Source: Sneathiella sedimenti (GTDB taxonomy: Bacteria; Pseudomonadota; Alphaproteobacteria; Sneathiellales; Sneathiellaceae). From it: a stretch of DNA of 64,000 bases. Both the position numbers and the translations under genes were made by a program. Location of the stretch: the NCBI RefSeq assembly GCF_017313765.1, contig NZ_JAFLNC010000001.1, positions 992,001-1,056,000 of the forward strand, written 5' to 3'. The notes beneath the pieces are model-generated. The model searched no databases. It was not told the origin of the DNA and saw nothing but the letters and a program-made list of their open reading frames with translations. Numbering within the stretch: position 1 is the first letter of the stretch; each line of letters starts with the position of its first letter. Below, piece by piece: positions 9,276 through 17,667 of this stretch.

Positions 9276-9983
9276 ATGATTCTAACCTGTTCGAGTTGCT
9301 CAACCCGTTATTCGATTGATCCGTCTACGATCGGTCCTGAAGGGCGTGCGGTCAAATGCGCCAAATGTGGCCACAAGTGGCGTGAGTTCCCTCCGGAGGA
9401 CATGCCAAAGAAAGTCGCTGCCGAATCTGCGCCCGATAAACCAGTTGCAAGCACGCCCGACACCCCGCCGGACCAGGGGATGAGCATTGAGCAGATGACG
9501 GCAACCCAGGCCGGTGCTGCTGTAAATGGAAATTCCGGAAGAAAGCGGCGCTGGATAGCCTGGCTTCTCCTCCTTCTGGTGGTGGTGGTTCTTGTTTGCG
9601 GCGCGTATTTTGGCCGCAACTACGTTGTGCAGATCTGGCCGGGATCCTCGACAGCGTATCAATATCTGCAGATCGATGTTGAAACCCAGAATTTACTCGG
9701 GCTTGAAATACATGACCTGAAAACAAAGTCGGTGATGCAGAACGGCGTGACAACCCTGACAGTGTCGGGCGTCATAAAAAATGTTACAGAAAGCCCGCAA
9801 CCCGTTCCGCGCATTAAGATCGCGCTGATGGATGAAGGGGGGCAAAGCGTTTATAGCTGGACGACGGCAACTGAGGATCCCGAGGTTCCACCTTGGGGCC
9901 AGATTGAATTTTCCAGCAGCATGAACCAGCCACCTGACGAGGCAAAGAATGTTAAGGTTGACTTGATCGACCCGGAGAATTAG
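9276..9983 (+). CDS. MJ0042-type zinc-ribbon membrane protein (DUF3426-like)
   Basis: A 235-residue protein. The N-terminus has two CxxC pairs (CSSC and CAKC, residues 5-33) in an MJ0042-type zinc ribbon. An acidic, Pro-rich linker follows, then one membrane helix (about 91-112), then a C-terminal beta-rich domain with VSGVIKNVTESPQPVPRIKI, typical of DUF3426. Such proteins are common near ftsEX and hpt in alphaproteobacteria; function unknown. The two-domain layout suggests a cytoplasmic metal-binding head tied to a periplasmic domain. Confidence 0.85.
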   Translation: MILTCSSCSTRYSIDPSTIGPEGRAVKCAKCGHKWREFPPEDMPKKVAAESAPDKPVASTPDTPPDQGMSIEQMTATQAGAAVNGNSGRKRRWIAWLLLLLVVVVLVCGAYFGRNYVVQIWPGSSTAYQYLQIDVETQNLLGLEIHDLKTKSVMQNGVTTLTVSGVIKNVTESPQPVPRIKIALMDEGGQSVYSWTTATEDPEVPPWGQIEFSSSMNQPPDEAKNVKVDLIDPEN

Positions 9984-10045
9984 GTCCCTCGATACCTGTT
10001 GTATAGAGACCGACGGAACGTCATAGCTATTTTGAAAGGACCACC

Positions 10046-10591
10046 ATGAATATCGCCGAGGCGAAATCAGATATTGAAATCCTGTTCGCAAGCGCGGATA
10101 TCGCCAAACGCAATGAAGAACTGGCAGAGGAAATTGCCAATTCAATGGGGTCAGATATTCTGGTCATCGCCGTGCTGAAGGGGAGTTTTGTCTTCGCCGC
10201 AGACTTGATCCGCGCCCTGCACCATGCGGGCGTAAAGCCGCAGATCGATTTCATGGCGCTTTCCTCCTACGGAGATAAAACCATCAGCAGTGGAAATGTG
10301 ATGATCACGCGGGATATCGTCGATACGGTCAAGGGCCGCAAGGTGTTGCTAATCGATGATATTCTGGAGTCGGGTCGGACTATGGCGTTTGCGACGCAGG
10401 AACTTCTTGATCGGGGAGCCGCGACGGTTAAGACTTGCTTGATGCTGGATAAGAAGGGAAAAAGAGTCTCTGATTTCGAGGCGGATTTCGTCGGCTTTGA
10501 TTGCCCCGATCTCTTCGTGGTTGGCTATGGCCTTGATTATGCTCACTATTACAGGGAGCTTCCTTATATAGGTTATATCGTCAAGAATTGA
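10046..10591 (+). CDS. hpt: Hypoxanthine phosphoribosyltransferase
   Basis: A 181-residue type I phosphoribosyltransferase for purine salvage, converting hypoxanthine or guanine plus PRPP to IMP or GMP. The PRPP-binding motif is VLLIDDILESGRTM, and the flexible-loop region is MALSSYGDKTISSG. GFDCPDLFVVGYGLDYA is typical of Hpt. AAAGGA upstream at a good distance supports the ATG. It is followed after 13 bases by cpdR, a pairing often seen in alphaproteobacteria. Confidence 0.94.
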   Translation: MNIAEAKSDIEILFASADIAKRNEELAEEIANSMGSDILVIAVLKGSFVFAADLIRALHHAGVKPQIDFMALSSYGDKTISSGNVMITRDIVDTVKGRKVLLIDDILESGRTMAFATQELLDRGAATVKTCLMLDKKGKRVSDFEADFVGFDCPDLFVVGYGLDYAHYYRELPYIGYIVKN

Positions 10592-10604
10592 GCGGAATGT
10601 ACAT

Positions 10605-11024
10605 ATGGCGCGGATATTGATTGCAGAGGATGAGGCCGCCCTTCGGGAATTCATCAGCCGCGCTTTAACTCATATTGGGCACGAAACCGTCGCCGTTGAG
10701 GATGGCGCAGAGGCGCTGGCTGTCTTGCAACGGGACAAGCAATTTGACCTGTTGCTTACTGATATTGTGATGCCGGTTATGGATGGCATTGCCCTTGCCC
10801 TCAAAGTGACAAAGGATTTTCCTGATCTCAAGGTTTTGATGATGACAGGATATGCCGCCGAGAGACAACGAGCCTACAATCTTGAAATGCTGATTCATGA
10901 CGTTATCGCCAAGCCTTTCTCGCTTGATGAAATATGCGAGAAAGTCGAAGAAGCACTGACGAGTGACCGCAGCCTCATGAAGCCTGTCACTACGGCCGAC
11001 GAAGGGCTTCGATCCAAAGAATAG
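10605..11024 (+). CDS. cpdR: CpdR-like single-domain response regulator
   Basis: A 139-residue protein made of one receiver domain and a short tail. Acidic pocket residues are E8, D9 and E10. The phospho-acceptor is Asp53 in LLLTDIVMPVMDG, and the conserved Lys is in IAKPFSLDEI. In Caulobacter, unphosphorylated CpdR helps place substrates on the ClpXP protease to drive cell-cycle turnover. The LLLTDIVMPxMDG core and the hpt neighbour support CpdR rather than a generic receiver. No output domain is present. Confidence 0.82.
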   Translation: MARILIAEDEAALREFISRALTHIGHETVAVEDGAEALAVLQRDKQFDLLLTDIVMPVMDGIALALKVTKDFPDLKVLMMTGYAAERQRAYNLEMLIHDVIAKPFSLDEICEKVEEALTSDRSLMKPVTTADEGLRSKE

Positions 11025-11157
11025 CCCCTGATTGTCGGGATACCTAGATCGGCCGGGAATTTAAGATTTTTCAGATATGCCTTCCTTTTTGTTAAGGTTT
11101 TTACGCTAGCTTTTGGCTGAACGGAAACGCGCATTTACTGGAATCAAGGAAACATCT

Positions 11158-12966
11158 GTGACCATCGAACGTGTTTTGATGTTTATTTTGCTTTGGCTGA
11201 CCTGCTTTGTAATCCTGCCCGCGCAGTTTACGTCCGGTCCGAATGCCTTTCAGCCCGAGGGGCCGGATGCCTTCATGCGCTTGGAAAGGGTGAATACTTT
11301 AGTCCAGACAGGAGACTGGTATGAAGGCCGTGTCGCCCGAGCAGCAGGCGAAGGCGGAGCCGATATTCACTGGACGCGACCGATGGATCTGCTGATCCTT
11401 GGCACGGCGGCGCCCCTAATGCCTTTTATGGACATATCAAAGGCAATTGAAACGGCCGGTGTCGCCTTGCCGATATTGATGTCGCTGATCCTCGTTATGG
11501 TCTGTATATGGGCCGTGATGCCGTTAATGCAGCCCGGTAACCTATTTTCAATCGTTCTACTTCTTGCCGTTCAGCCGGTAATTCAGAATTACTTCAATGT
11601 CGGCCGGGTAGATCATCATATGGTACTGGCAGTACTGACTGCTGCTGTTCTTGGCTGCATGATACGCCTCACTTCGGACGGCAGACCACTCCGGCTCGCG
11701 TTGATCGGAGGCATGTTAAGCGGCCTTGGGTTGTGGATCAGCCTTGAATACTTGATTGTGTTTGTTCCTGTTACCCTGGGCCTTGGTCTTTGCTGGCTTT
11801 TCTGGGGGGAGAATTGGAGACGCGCCAATCAGGATTTTGCTGTGGGCGGGCTGTTACTGTGTATAACCGCCATTGCTATTGATGTCGCTCCGGAGAACTG
11901 GCTGGTTGCGCGCTTTGACCGGATTTCCATAGCCCAGCTCTTCTTGGTGGCGTGTCCGGTTCTCTTCTGGTCTGTCTTTGCTGTGTTTATCGGCCGCACA
12001 AACAAGATCGGTCGGCGCCTGACTGGTACGATCGTATTTGGTATTATATGCCTTGGCCCGATTTTCTTCTATTTTCCGGACCTGTTGGTCGGGCCTGTCG
12101 CTGAGGCGGATCCGCGGATTGGGCCGATATGGTACGACAAGGTGAGCGAAATGCTGCCGTTGCTGGACAGCCCACGTATGACGATCCTTTATTGTCTATT
12201 GCCGTTTATTGGCGTTGTTTACGGTGGCTTTGTCCTGATTGGAAAAGGCCATACGGAACACCGTCAAATGTGGGTACGGCTGTTGCCGGTTCTGATCTGT
12301 ACAGGCGTCTTGGCGCTATTTCATATGCGTTCATCCCTTTACCTCGCCGTCGTTGGTGTGATCGCCGCAGGGCAGCTTCTGGAATATCTGCTAAACAGGA
12401 TCAATGCCCATTATCATGGCTGGAAGAAAGGCGCGACGGGACTTCTGGTGCGCGCAGCCATTATTCTTGGGCCGTTCTTTCTGGCATTTCTGGTAGGCAC
12501 TGTTAGCAATGGCCTGAAGTCGTCGGAGGCAGTTGCGGCGGCAAAGCAAAAAGAGCCGCAATGTAGTATCCCCGAAATTGCCGCAACCTTGAGCGATGAT
12601 GCGTTCATTCGCGGCCGTGGTTATCTTAGATTTGCCAATAATCTTGATTTCGGACCAGAACTTATTTATCGGACACCGCATTATTTTCTTGCTGTTCCCT
12701 ATCACCGCAACGGTGAAAGTATTTTCGACGCACACGCACTTTTAACCGCGACAGATTATTCCAGAAGTGATGAGATTCTCCGCAAATACGGCATTGACTA
12801 TATCCTCATCTGCCCCAATGCTTCGTCAAAATCTTACTTTCAGGAGTCAGAATCACCGGAAGTCCTCTATAATAGACTTTTGGGCGGGACCTTGCCGGAC
12901 GACCTAACGGAGATTGATGTACCGCCTCCCTGGAGACTGTTTGCGGTTAGGAATGGTGGAGAATGA
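11158..12966 (+). CDS. STT3-like GT-C membrane glycosyltransferase
   Basis: About 602 residues with a dozen or so predicted membrane helices and a C-terminal soluble part. Features of the STT3/AglB/PglB family are visible: an acidic residue in the first external loop (GPDAFMRLERV, Asp near 37), HWTRPMDLL near 71, and NVGRVDHHM (Asp near 152), which resembles the second acidic motif of AglB proteins. The C-terminal WWDYG motif is not present; NLDFGPE sits roughly where it might be. GTG at 11158 is chosen over the upstream TTG (11113) because AAGGA lies seven bases before it. It overlaps the next GT2 gene by four bases. Probably moves a lipid-linked sugar at the outer face of the inner membrane; acceptor unknown. 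Confidence 0.75.
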   Translation: MTIERVLMFILLWLTCFVILPAQFTSGPNAFQPEGPDAFMRLERVNTLVQTGDWYEGRVARAAGEGGADIHWTRPMDLLILGTAAPLMPFMDISKAIETAGVALPILMSLILVMVCIWAVMPLMQPGNLFSIVLLLAVQPVIQNYFNVGRVDHHMVLAVLTAAVLGCMIRLTSDGRPLRLALIGGMLSGLGLWISLEYLIVFVPVTLGLGLCWLFWGENWRRANQDFAVGGLLLCITAIAIDVAPENWLVARFDRISIAQLFLVACPVLFWSVFAVFIGRTNKIGRRLTGTIVFGIICLGPIFFYFPDLLVGPVAEADPRIGPIWYDKVSEMLPLLDSPRMTILYCLLPFIGVVYGGFVLIGKGHTEHRQMWVRLLPVLICTGVLALFHMRSSLYLAVVGVIAAGQLLEYLLNRINAHYHGWKKGATGLLVRAAIILGPFFLAFLVGTVSNGLKSSEAVAAAKQKEPQCSIPEIAATLSDDAFIRGRGYLRFANNLDFGPELIYRTPHYFLAVPYHRNGESIFDAHALLTATDYSRSDEILRKYGIDYILICPNASSKSYFQESESPEVLYNRLLGGTLPDDLTEIDVPPPWRLFAVRNGGE

Positions 12967-13979
12967 ACCAGAGCGACCTGATTGAAAAGCCAGATGCAGT
13001 GGCCGGACCGGGGGAACTCTGGCGATCCGCATCTCTTGCCGTCATGATCCCTTGCCTCAATGAAGAACAGACGATCGCCGCGGTTATCCGGGATTTTCGC
13101 GCGGCCCTGCCGGAGGCGCGAATAGTTGTCTGTGACAATGCGTCAACAGATAGAACAGCCGAAGTGGCCGCGGAAGCGGGAGCGGATGTAATCTATGAAG
13201 ATATGCCTGGCAAGGGTAACGCAATCAGGCGCCTGTTTTCTGATATTGAAGCGGATATTTATCTGATGGTGGATGGGGACGCGACCTATGAAGCCTCCCT
13301 TGCGCCAGTCCTGGTCGATCATCTGTTGAAACACCGTCTGGATATGGTCTGCGCCAAACGTGTTGCGACCCGGCAGGCGGCCTATCGCAAAGGGCATGTA
13401 TTCGGCAACCGCATGTTCTCGGGGATTGTCGCGCGCGTATTCGGCCGACGCTTTGAAGATATCCTGACGGGATATCGTGTATTCTCGCGCCGGTTCGTCA
13501 AGTCATTCCCGATCCTCTCGGAGGGTTTCGAGATTGAGACAGAACTCACCATTCACGCGCTTGAGCTGAACATGCCGGTCGCCGAAATTGCTAGCACCTA
13601 TCTGGAGCGTCCGGAAGGATCGGACAGCAAGCTCAATACCTTTTCGGACGGATTGAAAATCACGAAGCTGATCGTCAAGCTGATTAAGGACGAGCGGCCG
13701 ATGACTTTCTTCGGCGGATTATTTATCCTGTTCGCCGCAATGTCTGTTGTCCTTGCGATCCCGGTTGTGCTGACCTTTTTTGAGACGGGGCTGGTGCCGC
13801 GGTTGCCGACGGCGGTGCTGTCGAGCGCCTGCATGCTGCTGTCGTTTTTGTTCCTGGCTTGTGGATTTATTCTTGACTCCGTGACCCGTGGACGACGGGA
13901 AAGAAAGCGCATTTCCTATCTTTCCATTGCCGGGCCCGCCACAATAAAAGTGGATGCCGATCGCGGGAAACGCCATTAG
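12963..13979 (+). CDS. GT2 glycosyltransferase, dolichol/undecaprenyl-phosphate type
   Basis: A 338-residue protein. The GT-A domain begins at VMIPCLNEEQTIAAVI (28-43), has VVCDNASTDRTAE (55-67) and the DxD motif in MVDGDATYE (102-110). Two membrane helices (about 242-267 and 278-303) end the protein, as in enzymes that load a sugar onto polyprenyl phosphate (ArnC, GtrB and Dpm1 relatives). Start ATG overlaps the stop of the STT3-like gene. The sugar is unknown. The pairing with a GT-C enzyme suggests that it makes the lipid-linked donor. Confidence 0.88.
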   Translation: MNQSDLIEKPDAVAGPGELWRSASLAVMIPCLNEEQTIAAVIRDFRAALPEARIVVCDNASTDRTAEVAAEAGADVIYEDMPGKGNAIRRLFSDIEADIYLMVDGDATYEASLAPVLVDHLLKHRLDMVCAKRVATRQAAYRKGHVFGNRMFSGIVARVFGRRFEDILTGYRVFSRRFVKSFPILSEGFEIETELTIHALELNMPVAEIASTYLERPEGSDSKLNTFSDGLKITKLIVKLIKDERPMTFFGGLFILFAAMSVVLAIPVVLTFFETGLVPRLPTAVLSSACMLLSFLFLACGFILDSVTRGRRERKRISYLSIAGPATIKVDADRGKRH

Positions 13980-14032
13980 AAAAATATGGGAAAGGGTACG
14001 TCGATTGAGCTGAGTATCGCGTATGCTATTGA

Positions 14033-14752
14033 ATGAACCGAGAGACCACAAATAAAATCAGATTCATCCTGGAAGATTTGCTGCCACCCATTTTAAGGGA
14101 TTCTGTTCTTTTCAAGTGGCTGGCCAAGGCGGTCTGGGGAAATCATATCGTAGCCTTGGCGGAATTTCGGAAAAAAGCGCCTTTCCTGAGTGAAGAGGAA
14201 TATGAAGGTCTTTATCGCAATCACCCCCGGGTTCACGACCTGACAGACAATTCCGAAGCCTGTATCCAGCGTATTGCACAGGGGGTTGTTGGACGTTCAA
14301 TTCTGGATGTCGGTTGCGGCACCGGATTCCTGCTTCAGCGGATTATGGAAATTCGGGGCGACACCTTTGACCGGGTAACCGGAACTGACCTGATCGTGCC
14401 GGACGTACAAGAGGGGCTTGAACTCGTCCCTGCAAAAATCGAGAATCTCCCCTTTTCAGATGGAGAGTTCGATACCGTGATCTGCACTCATGTGATCGAG
14501 CATATTCTTGATTACCGTCAGGCCATACAGGAGCTGCGGCGGGTATGCCGGAAGAAGCTTATCATCGTCGTGCCGCGAGAGCGGGAATATCGCTACACCT
14601 TTAATCCGCATTTCAATTTTTTCCCCTATCCCGAAAGTTTCTTAAGGGCAATGCAGCCGGTGCCGGAGGAGCATACTTGCCTCGATATCGGGCGGGATAT
14701 CTTTTATTGCGAGACAGGTGAAATGTCAGGAGAAAGTCATGGATATAGCTAA
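14033..14752 (+). CDS. Class I SAM-dependent methyltransferase
   Basis: A 239-residue protein with the SAM-binding motif ILDVGCGTGFLLQRI (about 92-106) and post-motif segments FDTVICTHVIEHILDYRQ and ELRRVCRKKLIIVVPRE. Methyltransf_11-type fold; the substrate is not evident. It lies 53 bases after the GT2 gene, and its last 14 bases overlap the small carrier gene, so it probably belongs to this cluster. It may methylate the sugar or lipid handled by its neighbours, which is inference from position. Confidence 0.85.
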   Translation: MNRETTNKIRFILEDLLPPILRDSVLFKWLAKAVWGNHIVALAEFRKKAPFLSEEEYEGLYRNHPRVHDLTDNSEACIQRIAQGVVGRSILDVGCGTGFLLQRIMEIRGDTFDRVTGTDLIVPDVQEGLELVPAKIENLPFSDGEFDTVICTHVIEHILDYRQAIQELRRVCRKKLIIVVPREREYRYTFNPHFNFFPYPESFLRAMQPVPEEHTCLDIGRDIFYCETGEMSGESHGYS

Positions 14753-15092
14753 AGACGCGGCCCTGATCATGCTACCTCTCGTAATCGCGATAGGGCAGGT
14801 ACTGTTTAAACTCACCAGTCGCGATGTCGACGCGGCAAACATGGCGTCGCTCATGAAATTGTCGGTCAATGGATACTTTATTCTTGCCCTAGTGCTTTAT
14901 GGGGCCGCGACGGTTGCCTGGGTTTATGTGCTCCGGCATTTCCCGCTCAACAAGGCGTATTTATTCATGGGGCTGACATTTGTGTTCGTGCCCCTGCTGA
15001 GTTACCTGTTTCTCAAGGAGCCGGTAAATATCCGCTATCTTGCCGGAGCTGCCTTTATCATTTTCGGGATCTGGCTGGCACGAGCTGCCTGA
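14739..15092 (+). CDS. Small four-helix EamA/SMR-type membrane carrier
   Basis: About 117 residues and four membrane helices. HFPLNKAYLFMGLTFVFVPLLSYL and GAAFIIFGIWLA recall the EmrE/ArnE-ArnF size class. ATG at 14739 is preferred over GTG at 14718 because AGGAG lies six bases upstream of it. It overlaps the methyltransferase by 14 bases. ArnE/ArnF-like proteins are thought to flip lipid-linked sugars, and the location beside a polyprenyl-P glycosyltransferase and a GT-C enzyme makes that role plausible. A drug exporter is the alternative. Confidence 0.75.
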   Translation: MDIAKDAALIMLPLVIAIGQVLFKLTSRDVDAANMASLMKLSVNGYFILALVLYGAATVAWVYVLRHFPLNKAYLFMGLTFVFVPLLSYLFLKEPVNIRYLAGAAFIIFGIWLARAA

Positions 15093-15095
15093 GCC

Positions 15096-15617
15096 CTACA
15101 TCACCTTGAAAAATTGATAGAACACCACGAAACCCGCGGCAGCTATGGCAACGCCATAAGGAAGCTGAAGGCCGAGCGCCTTGCCGGTCTGGAGAAGTGG
15201 TGCCGGTTTTTTTAGAACTTTCATGAAAAACCAGTCAATGACACCGGAGACTGCTGGGTTGCGGGAGAGAATGACGGGCAAAACATAGATGAGGGCAAGT
15301 ATGCCGCCCGCCAGGCAAGTCATTAACAGCAGAAGGACCAGGTGATCAGGCCCTGCCCAGAGTGCCAGTGCAGCGAGAAGCTTAACGTCGCCACCGCCCA
15401 GCCAACCGAGGGCAAAAATCATAATCCCGACAACGAGAACGCCCATGCCGCAGAGGAGATGCCAGGGAAGGGAGGACCAGTCGCCGGCGATTGACGCCTG
15501 AAGCAAGTACAGCGCGGCAATGATCAGGGGCAGCATATTCGGAATTCGGCGGGAAAAAACATCCCATATCGCCGCTACTAGGACAAGGCCACCGGCTGAC
15601 ATCATCAGGACAGGCAT
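15096..15617 (-). CDS. cpaA: A24 prepilin peptidase (CpaA/TadV type)
   Basis: About 173 residues, six membrane helices. The two catalytic aspartates of the GxGD aspartyl proteases are in AIWDVFSRRIPN and GWLGGGDVKLLAAL. The N-methylation domain of PilD is absent, as in the short CpaA/TadV class that processes Flp-type pilins and pseudopilins. ATG at 15617 has GAGG nine bases upstream; a GTG at 15626 is less likely. No other tad/cpa gene is in the window. Tail-to-tail with the small carrier gene, three bases apart. Confidence 0.88.
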   Translation of the reverse strand: MPVLMMSAGGLVLVAAIWDVFSRRIPNMLPLIIAALYLLQASIAGDWSSLPWHLLCGMGVLVVGIMIFALGWLGGGDVKLLAALALWAGPDHLVLLLLMTCLAGGILALIYVLPVILSRNPAVSGVIDWFFMKVLKKPAPLLQTGKALGLQLPYGVAIAAAGFVVFYQFFKVM

Positions 15618-15732
15618 TTGATACACCCTCTAAAGGCAAAGCTGTAAGTCTGCCTTAAATCCTACCGGTCAGATATTAGCATATAGTTAAGGAATTCCGT
15701 CGTATCGACCAGATGGTGAGGATGGATTTAAA

Positions 15733-15818
15733 TGGTGCCCCTGGCCTGACTCGAACAGGCACGCCCTATGGACAACAGATTTTGAATCTGTCGCGTCTAC
15801 CAATTCCGCCACAGGGGC
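15733..15818 (-). tRNA. tRNA-Leu (CAA)
   Basis: The reverse strand folds as a class II tRNA. The acceptor stem is GCCCCTG/CAGGGGC, followed by discriminator A and an encoded CCA at 15733-15735. The D-arm is GGCGGAATTGGTAGACGC, the anticodon loop is TTCAAAA (anticodon CAA), a long variable arm is present, and the T-loop is TTCGAGT. The large variable arm and the GGTAGACGC block are typical of bacterial tRNA-Leu. Confidence 0.96.
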
Positions 15819-15835
15819 TACGGTCGAAAATCCGC

Positions 15836-15863
15836 ACTATAGCGATGAATATCGGCGGGTCAA
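15836..15863 (-). promoter_or_regulatory. Promoter of tRNA-Leu
   Basis: On the reverse strand TTGACC (15858-15863) is followed after 16 bases by TATAGT (15836-15841), close to the sigma-70 consensus. The expected start falls about ten bases before the mature tRNA end at 15818. Confidence 0.7.
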
Positions 15864-15981
15864 TAGGTGTTCTGGCAGATACACATCTGTATGATAAATA
15901 ATGATAAAGATTGAGGCGATACAAAAAAGCGGCTAAAAAGACCCGTCTACAATTTTAGTTTATTCAGGTTCTGGCCCGCGC

Positions 15982-16563
15982 ATGCTCCGACGTTTGTATG
16001 ATTTCACTATGGGACTGGCGGCGAAACCGCGGGCAAAATGGTTTCTAGGGGGCATTTCCTTTGCTGAAAGCTCCTTTTTTCCCATTCCGCCGGACGTTCT
16101 GTTGATCCCGATGGTGCTCGCCAACCGCCGGGACGCCTGGCGGCTAGCATTTATCTGCAGCCTGACTTCAGTCGTCGGCGGGCTGTTCGGCTATTTAGTA
16201 GGATATCTCTTTTACGACTTGATCGGTGCCCCGATTATAGATTTCTACGGTTATACCGAAAAATTTGTCAAATTCACGGATTCTTATAATGAGTGGGGCG
16301 GGTGGATTGTCGCCTTTTTCGGGTTGACCCCCTTTCCCTATAAAGTCATCACCATCGCCAGCGGGGTAACCCATCTTGATGTGCTGGTCTTTATCGTCGC
16401 CTCTACTCTCTCGCGCAGCTTGCGGTTTTTCCTGGTCGCAGGCCTCTTGTGGAAATTCGGGGCGCCGATACAGTTGTTTATCGAGAAATATCTTGGCCTG
16501 CTGACTATTCTCTTTTTCGTTTTGCTAATTGGCAGTTTTGTAGCGATTAAATACGTGCTCTAG
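15982..16563 (+). CDS. YqaA-type VTT (DedA-like) membrane protein
   Basis: A 193-residue membrane protein with the SNARE-assoc/VTT core. Family marks are FAESSFFPIPPDVLLIPMVLA (about 27-47), the re-entrant GGLFGYLVGYLF, and the second re-entrant region FFGLTPFPYKVITIASGV. YqaA/DedA proteins are inner-membrane proteins implicated in lipid carrier transport and membrane homeostasis, but this one's role is unknown. It is followed after 23 bases by dsbB. Confidence 0.86.
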   Translation: MLRRLYDFTMGLAAKPRAKWFLGGISFAESSFFPIPPDVLLIPMVLANRRDAWRLAFICSLTSVVGGLFGYLVGYLFYDLIGAPIIDFYGYTEKFVKFTDSYNEWGGWIVAFFGLTPFPYKVITIASGVTHLDVLVFIVASTLSRSLRFFLVAGLLWKFGAPIQLFIEKYLGLLTILFFVLLIGSFVAIKYVL

Positions 16564-16586
16564 ATTTCTAGGAAGGGCGGATTGGG

Positions 16587-17075
16587 GTGACGTACTTGAC
16601 GAAAAACGCGTTGTGGGTAGCCTTGCTTGGAAGTATCGGCGCGCTTGGTACAGCGTTTATTGCGCAATATGTGTTCGATCTCTGGCCTTGCGTTCTGTGT
16701 CTTTACCAGCGCTGGCCCTATGCCGTGGTTATTGTGATATCCCTCGCCGGGATTGCCCTGCGAAAACGCGTCGAGATTGGCCCGCTTCTTCTGCTTTGCG
16801 CCCTTGCGTTTGCTATCACCGCCGCCATCGGCGGATACCATGTGGGGGTAGAGCAAGGCTGGTGGGAAGGCACGGCTGAATGTGTGGGTGATACAGCCAA
16901 AGCCAGCAGTCTGCAGGACTTGAAAGCCAAGATCATGTCGACGCCCATTGTGCGCTGCGATGAAGTTGCCTGGTCGCTCTTTGGCATTTCCATGGCGGGT
17001 TATAATGTCATTTTTGGTGCCGTTCTGGCTGTTTTTTCGGTTTTTGCTGCACTAAGTTCTTTCAGGAACAGATAA
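16587..17075 (+). CDS. dsbB: Disulfide bond formation protein DsbB
   Basis: A 162-residue, four-helix inner-membrane quinone reductase that reoxidises DsbA. The first redox pair is Cys35/Cys38 (WPCVLCLYQRWPY). The second pair, in the large periplasmic loop, is Cys99 and Cys124 (GTAECVGD and IVRCDEVAW). GTG start with AGGAAGGG about ten bases upstream. It is followed nine bases later by coq7, a link that suits its need for ubiquinone. Confidence 0.92.
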   Translation: MTYLTKNALWVALLGSIGALGTAFIAQYVFDLWPCVLCLYQRWPYAVVIVISLAGIALRKRVEIGPLLLLCALAFAITAAIGGYHVGVEQGWWEGTAECVGDTAKASSLQDLKAKIMSTPIVRCDEVAWSLFGISMAGYNVIFGAVLAVFSVFAALSSFRNR

Positions 17076-17084
17076 GGAATGGCG

Positions 17085-17657
17085 ATGCCAGACAAAAAAA
17101 ACATTGATGAGAAACCCGCATTTGGCCGTCAGCCCGGCGATCTTAGCCCGCGGGAGCAGCTGGAGAGAATTATCCGTGTCGATCACGCCGGCGAATTCGG
17201 TGCCGTGCGGATATATGAAGGACAGCTGGCCGTTCTGAAAGAAACAGAGTCGGCGGAAACTCTACAGCACATGAAAGAACAGGAGGAACTTCACAAAAAG
17301 AAATTTGAAGAACTTCTCCGGGATCGCCGCGTTCGTCCGACCTTGTTAAGCCCGCTCTGGCATGTTGCCGGGTTTGCGCTTGGCGCGGGAACCGCCATGC
17401 TCGGGAAAGAAGCGGCAATGGCTTGCACCGAAGCCGTCGAGGAGGTAATCGACGAGCATTACCGCCAGCAGCTTGATACACTTGGAGAGGAAGAAGCGGA
17501 CCTGAAACAGACTATTTCCAAGTTTCGCGATGAGGAAATCGAGCATCGCGATACCGCACGGACGGAAGGCGCCAGTGAGGCGCCTGGTTATGAGCTTCTG
17601 ACGTCCGCCGTTAAAGCTGGCTCAAAGATGGCGATCTGGCTCTCTTCCCGCATTTGA
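17085..17657 (+). CDS. coq7: Demethoxyubiquinone hydroxylase (COQ7 type)
   Basis: About 190 residues. A ferritin-like di-iron monooxygenase of ubiquinone synthesis that hydroxylates 2-octaprenyl-3-methyl-6-methoxy-1,4-benzoquinol. Iron-ligand motifs are visible: RVDHAGEFGAVRIYEGQ, KEQEELHKKKFEE, CTEAVEEVIDEHY and FRDEEIEHRDTA. ATG at 17085 is chosen over ATG at 17079 because AAGGA (17074-17078) abuts the first but sits six bases from the second. Confidence 0.95.
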   Translation: MPDKKNIDEKPAFGRQPGDLSPREQLERIIRVDHAGEFGAVRIYEGQLAVLKETESAETLQHMKEQEELHKKKFEELLRDRRVRPTLLSPLWHVAGFALGAGTAMLGKEAAMACTEAVEEVIDEHYRQQLDTLGEEEADLKQTISKFRDEEIEHRDTARTEGASEAPGYELLTSAVKAGSKMAIWLSSRI

Positions 17658-17667
17658 CGGGAGTTTT

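Noticed and set aside
11041-11110. Terminator after cpdR (CCTT...AAGG followed by T-run)
   Set aside because: The stem is only four base pairs with a ten-base AT-rich loop; not convincing.
11113-11157. Upstream TTG start for the STT3-like gene
   Set aside because: The GTG at 11158 has AAGGA at seven bases and begins directly before the first membrane helix; the extra 15 residues are not supported.
15626-15732. CtrA-type TTAA-N7-TTAA box before cpaA
   Set aside because: Individual TTAA tetramers occur, but none with the required seven-base spacing.
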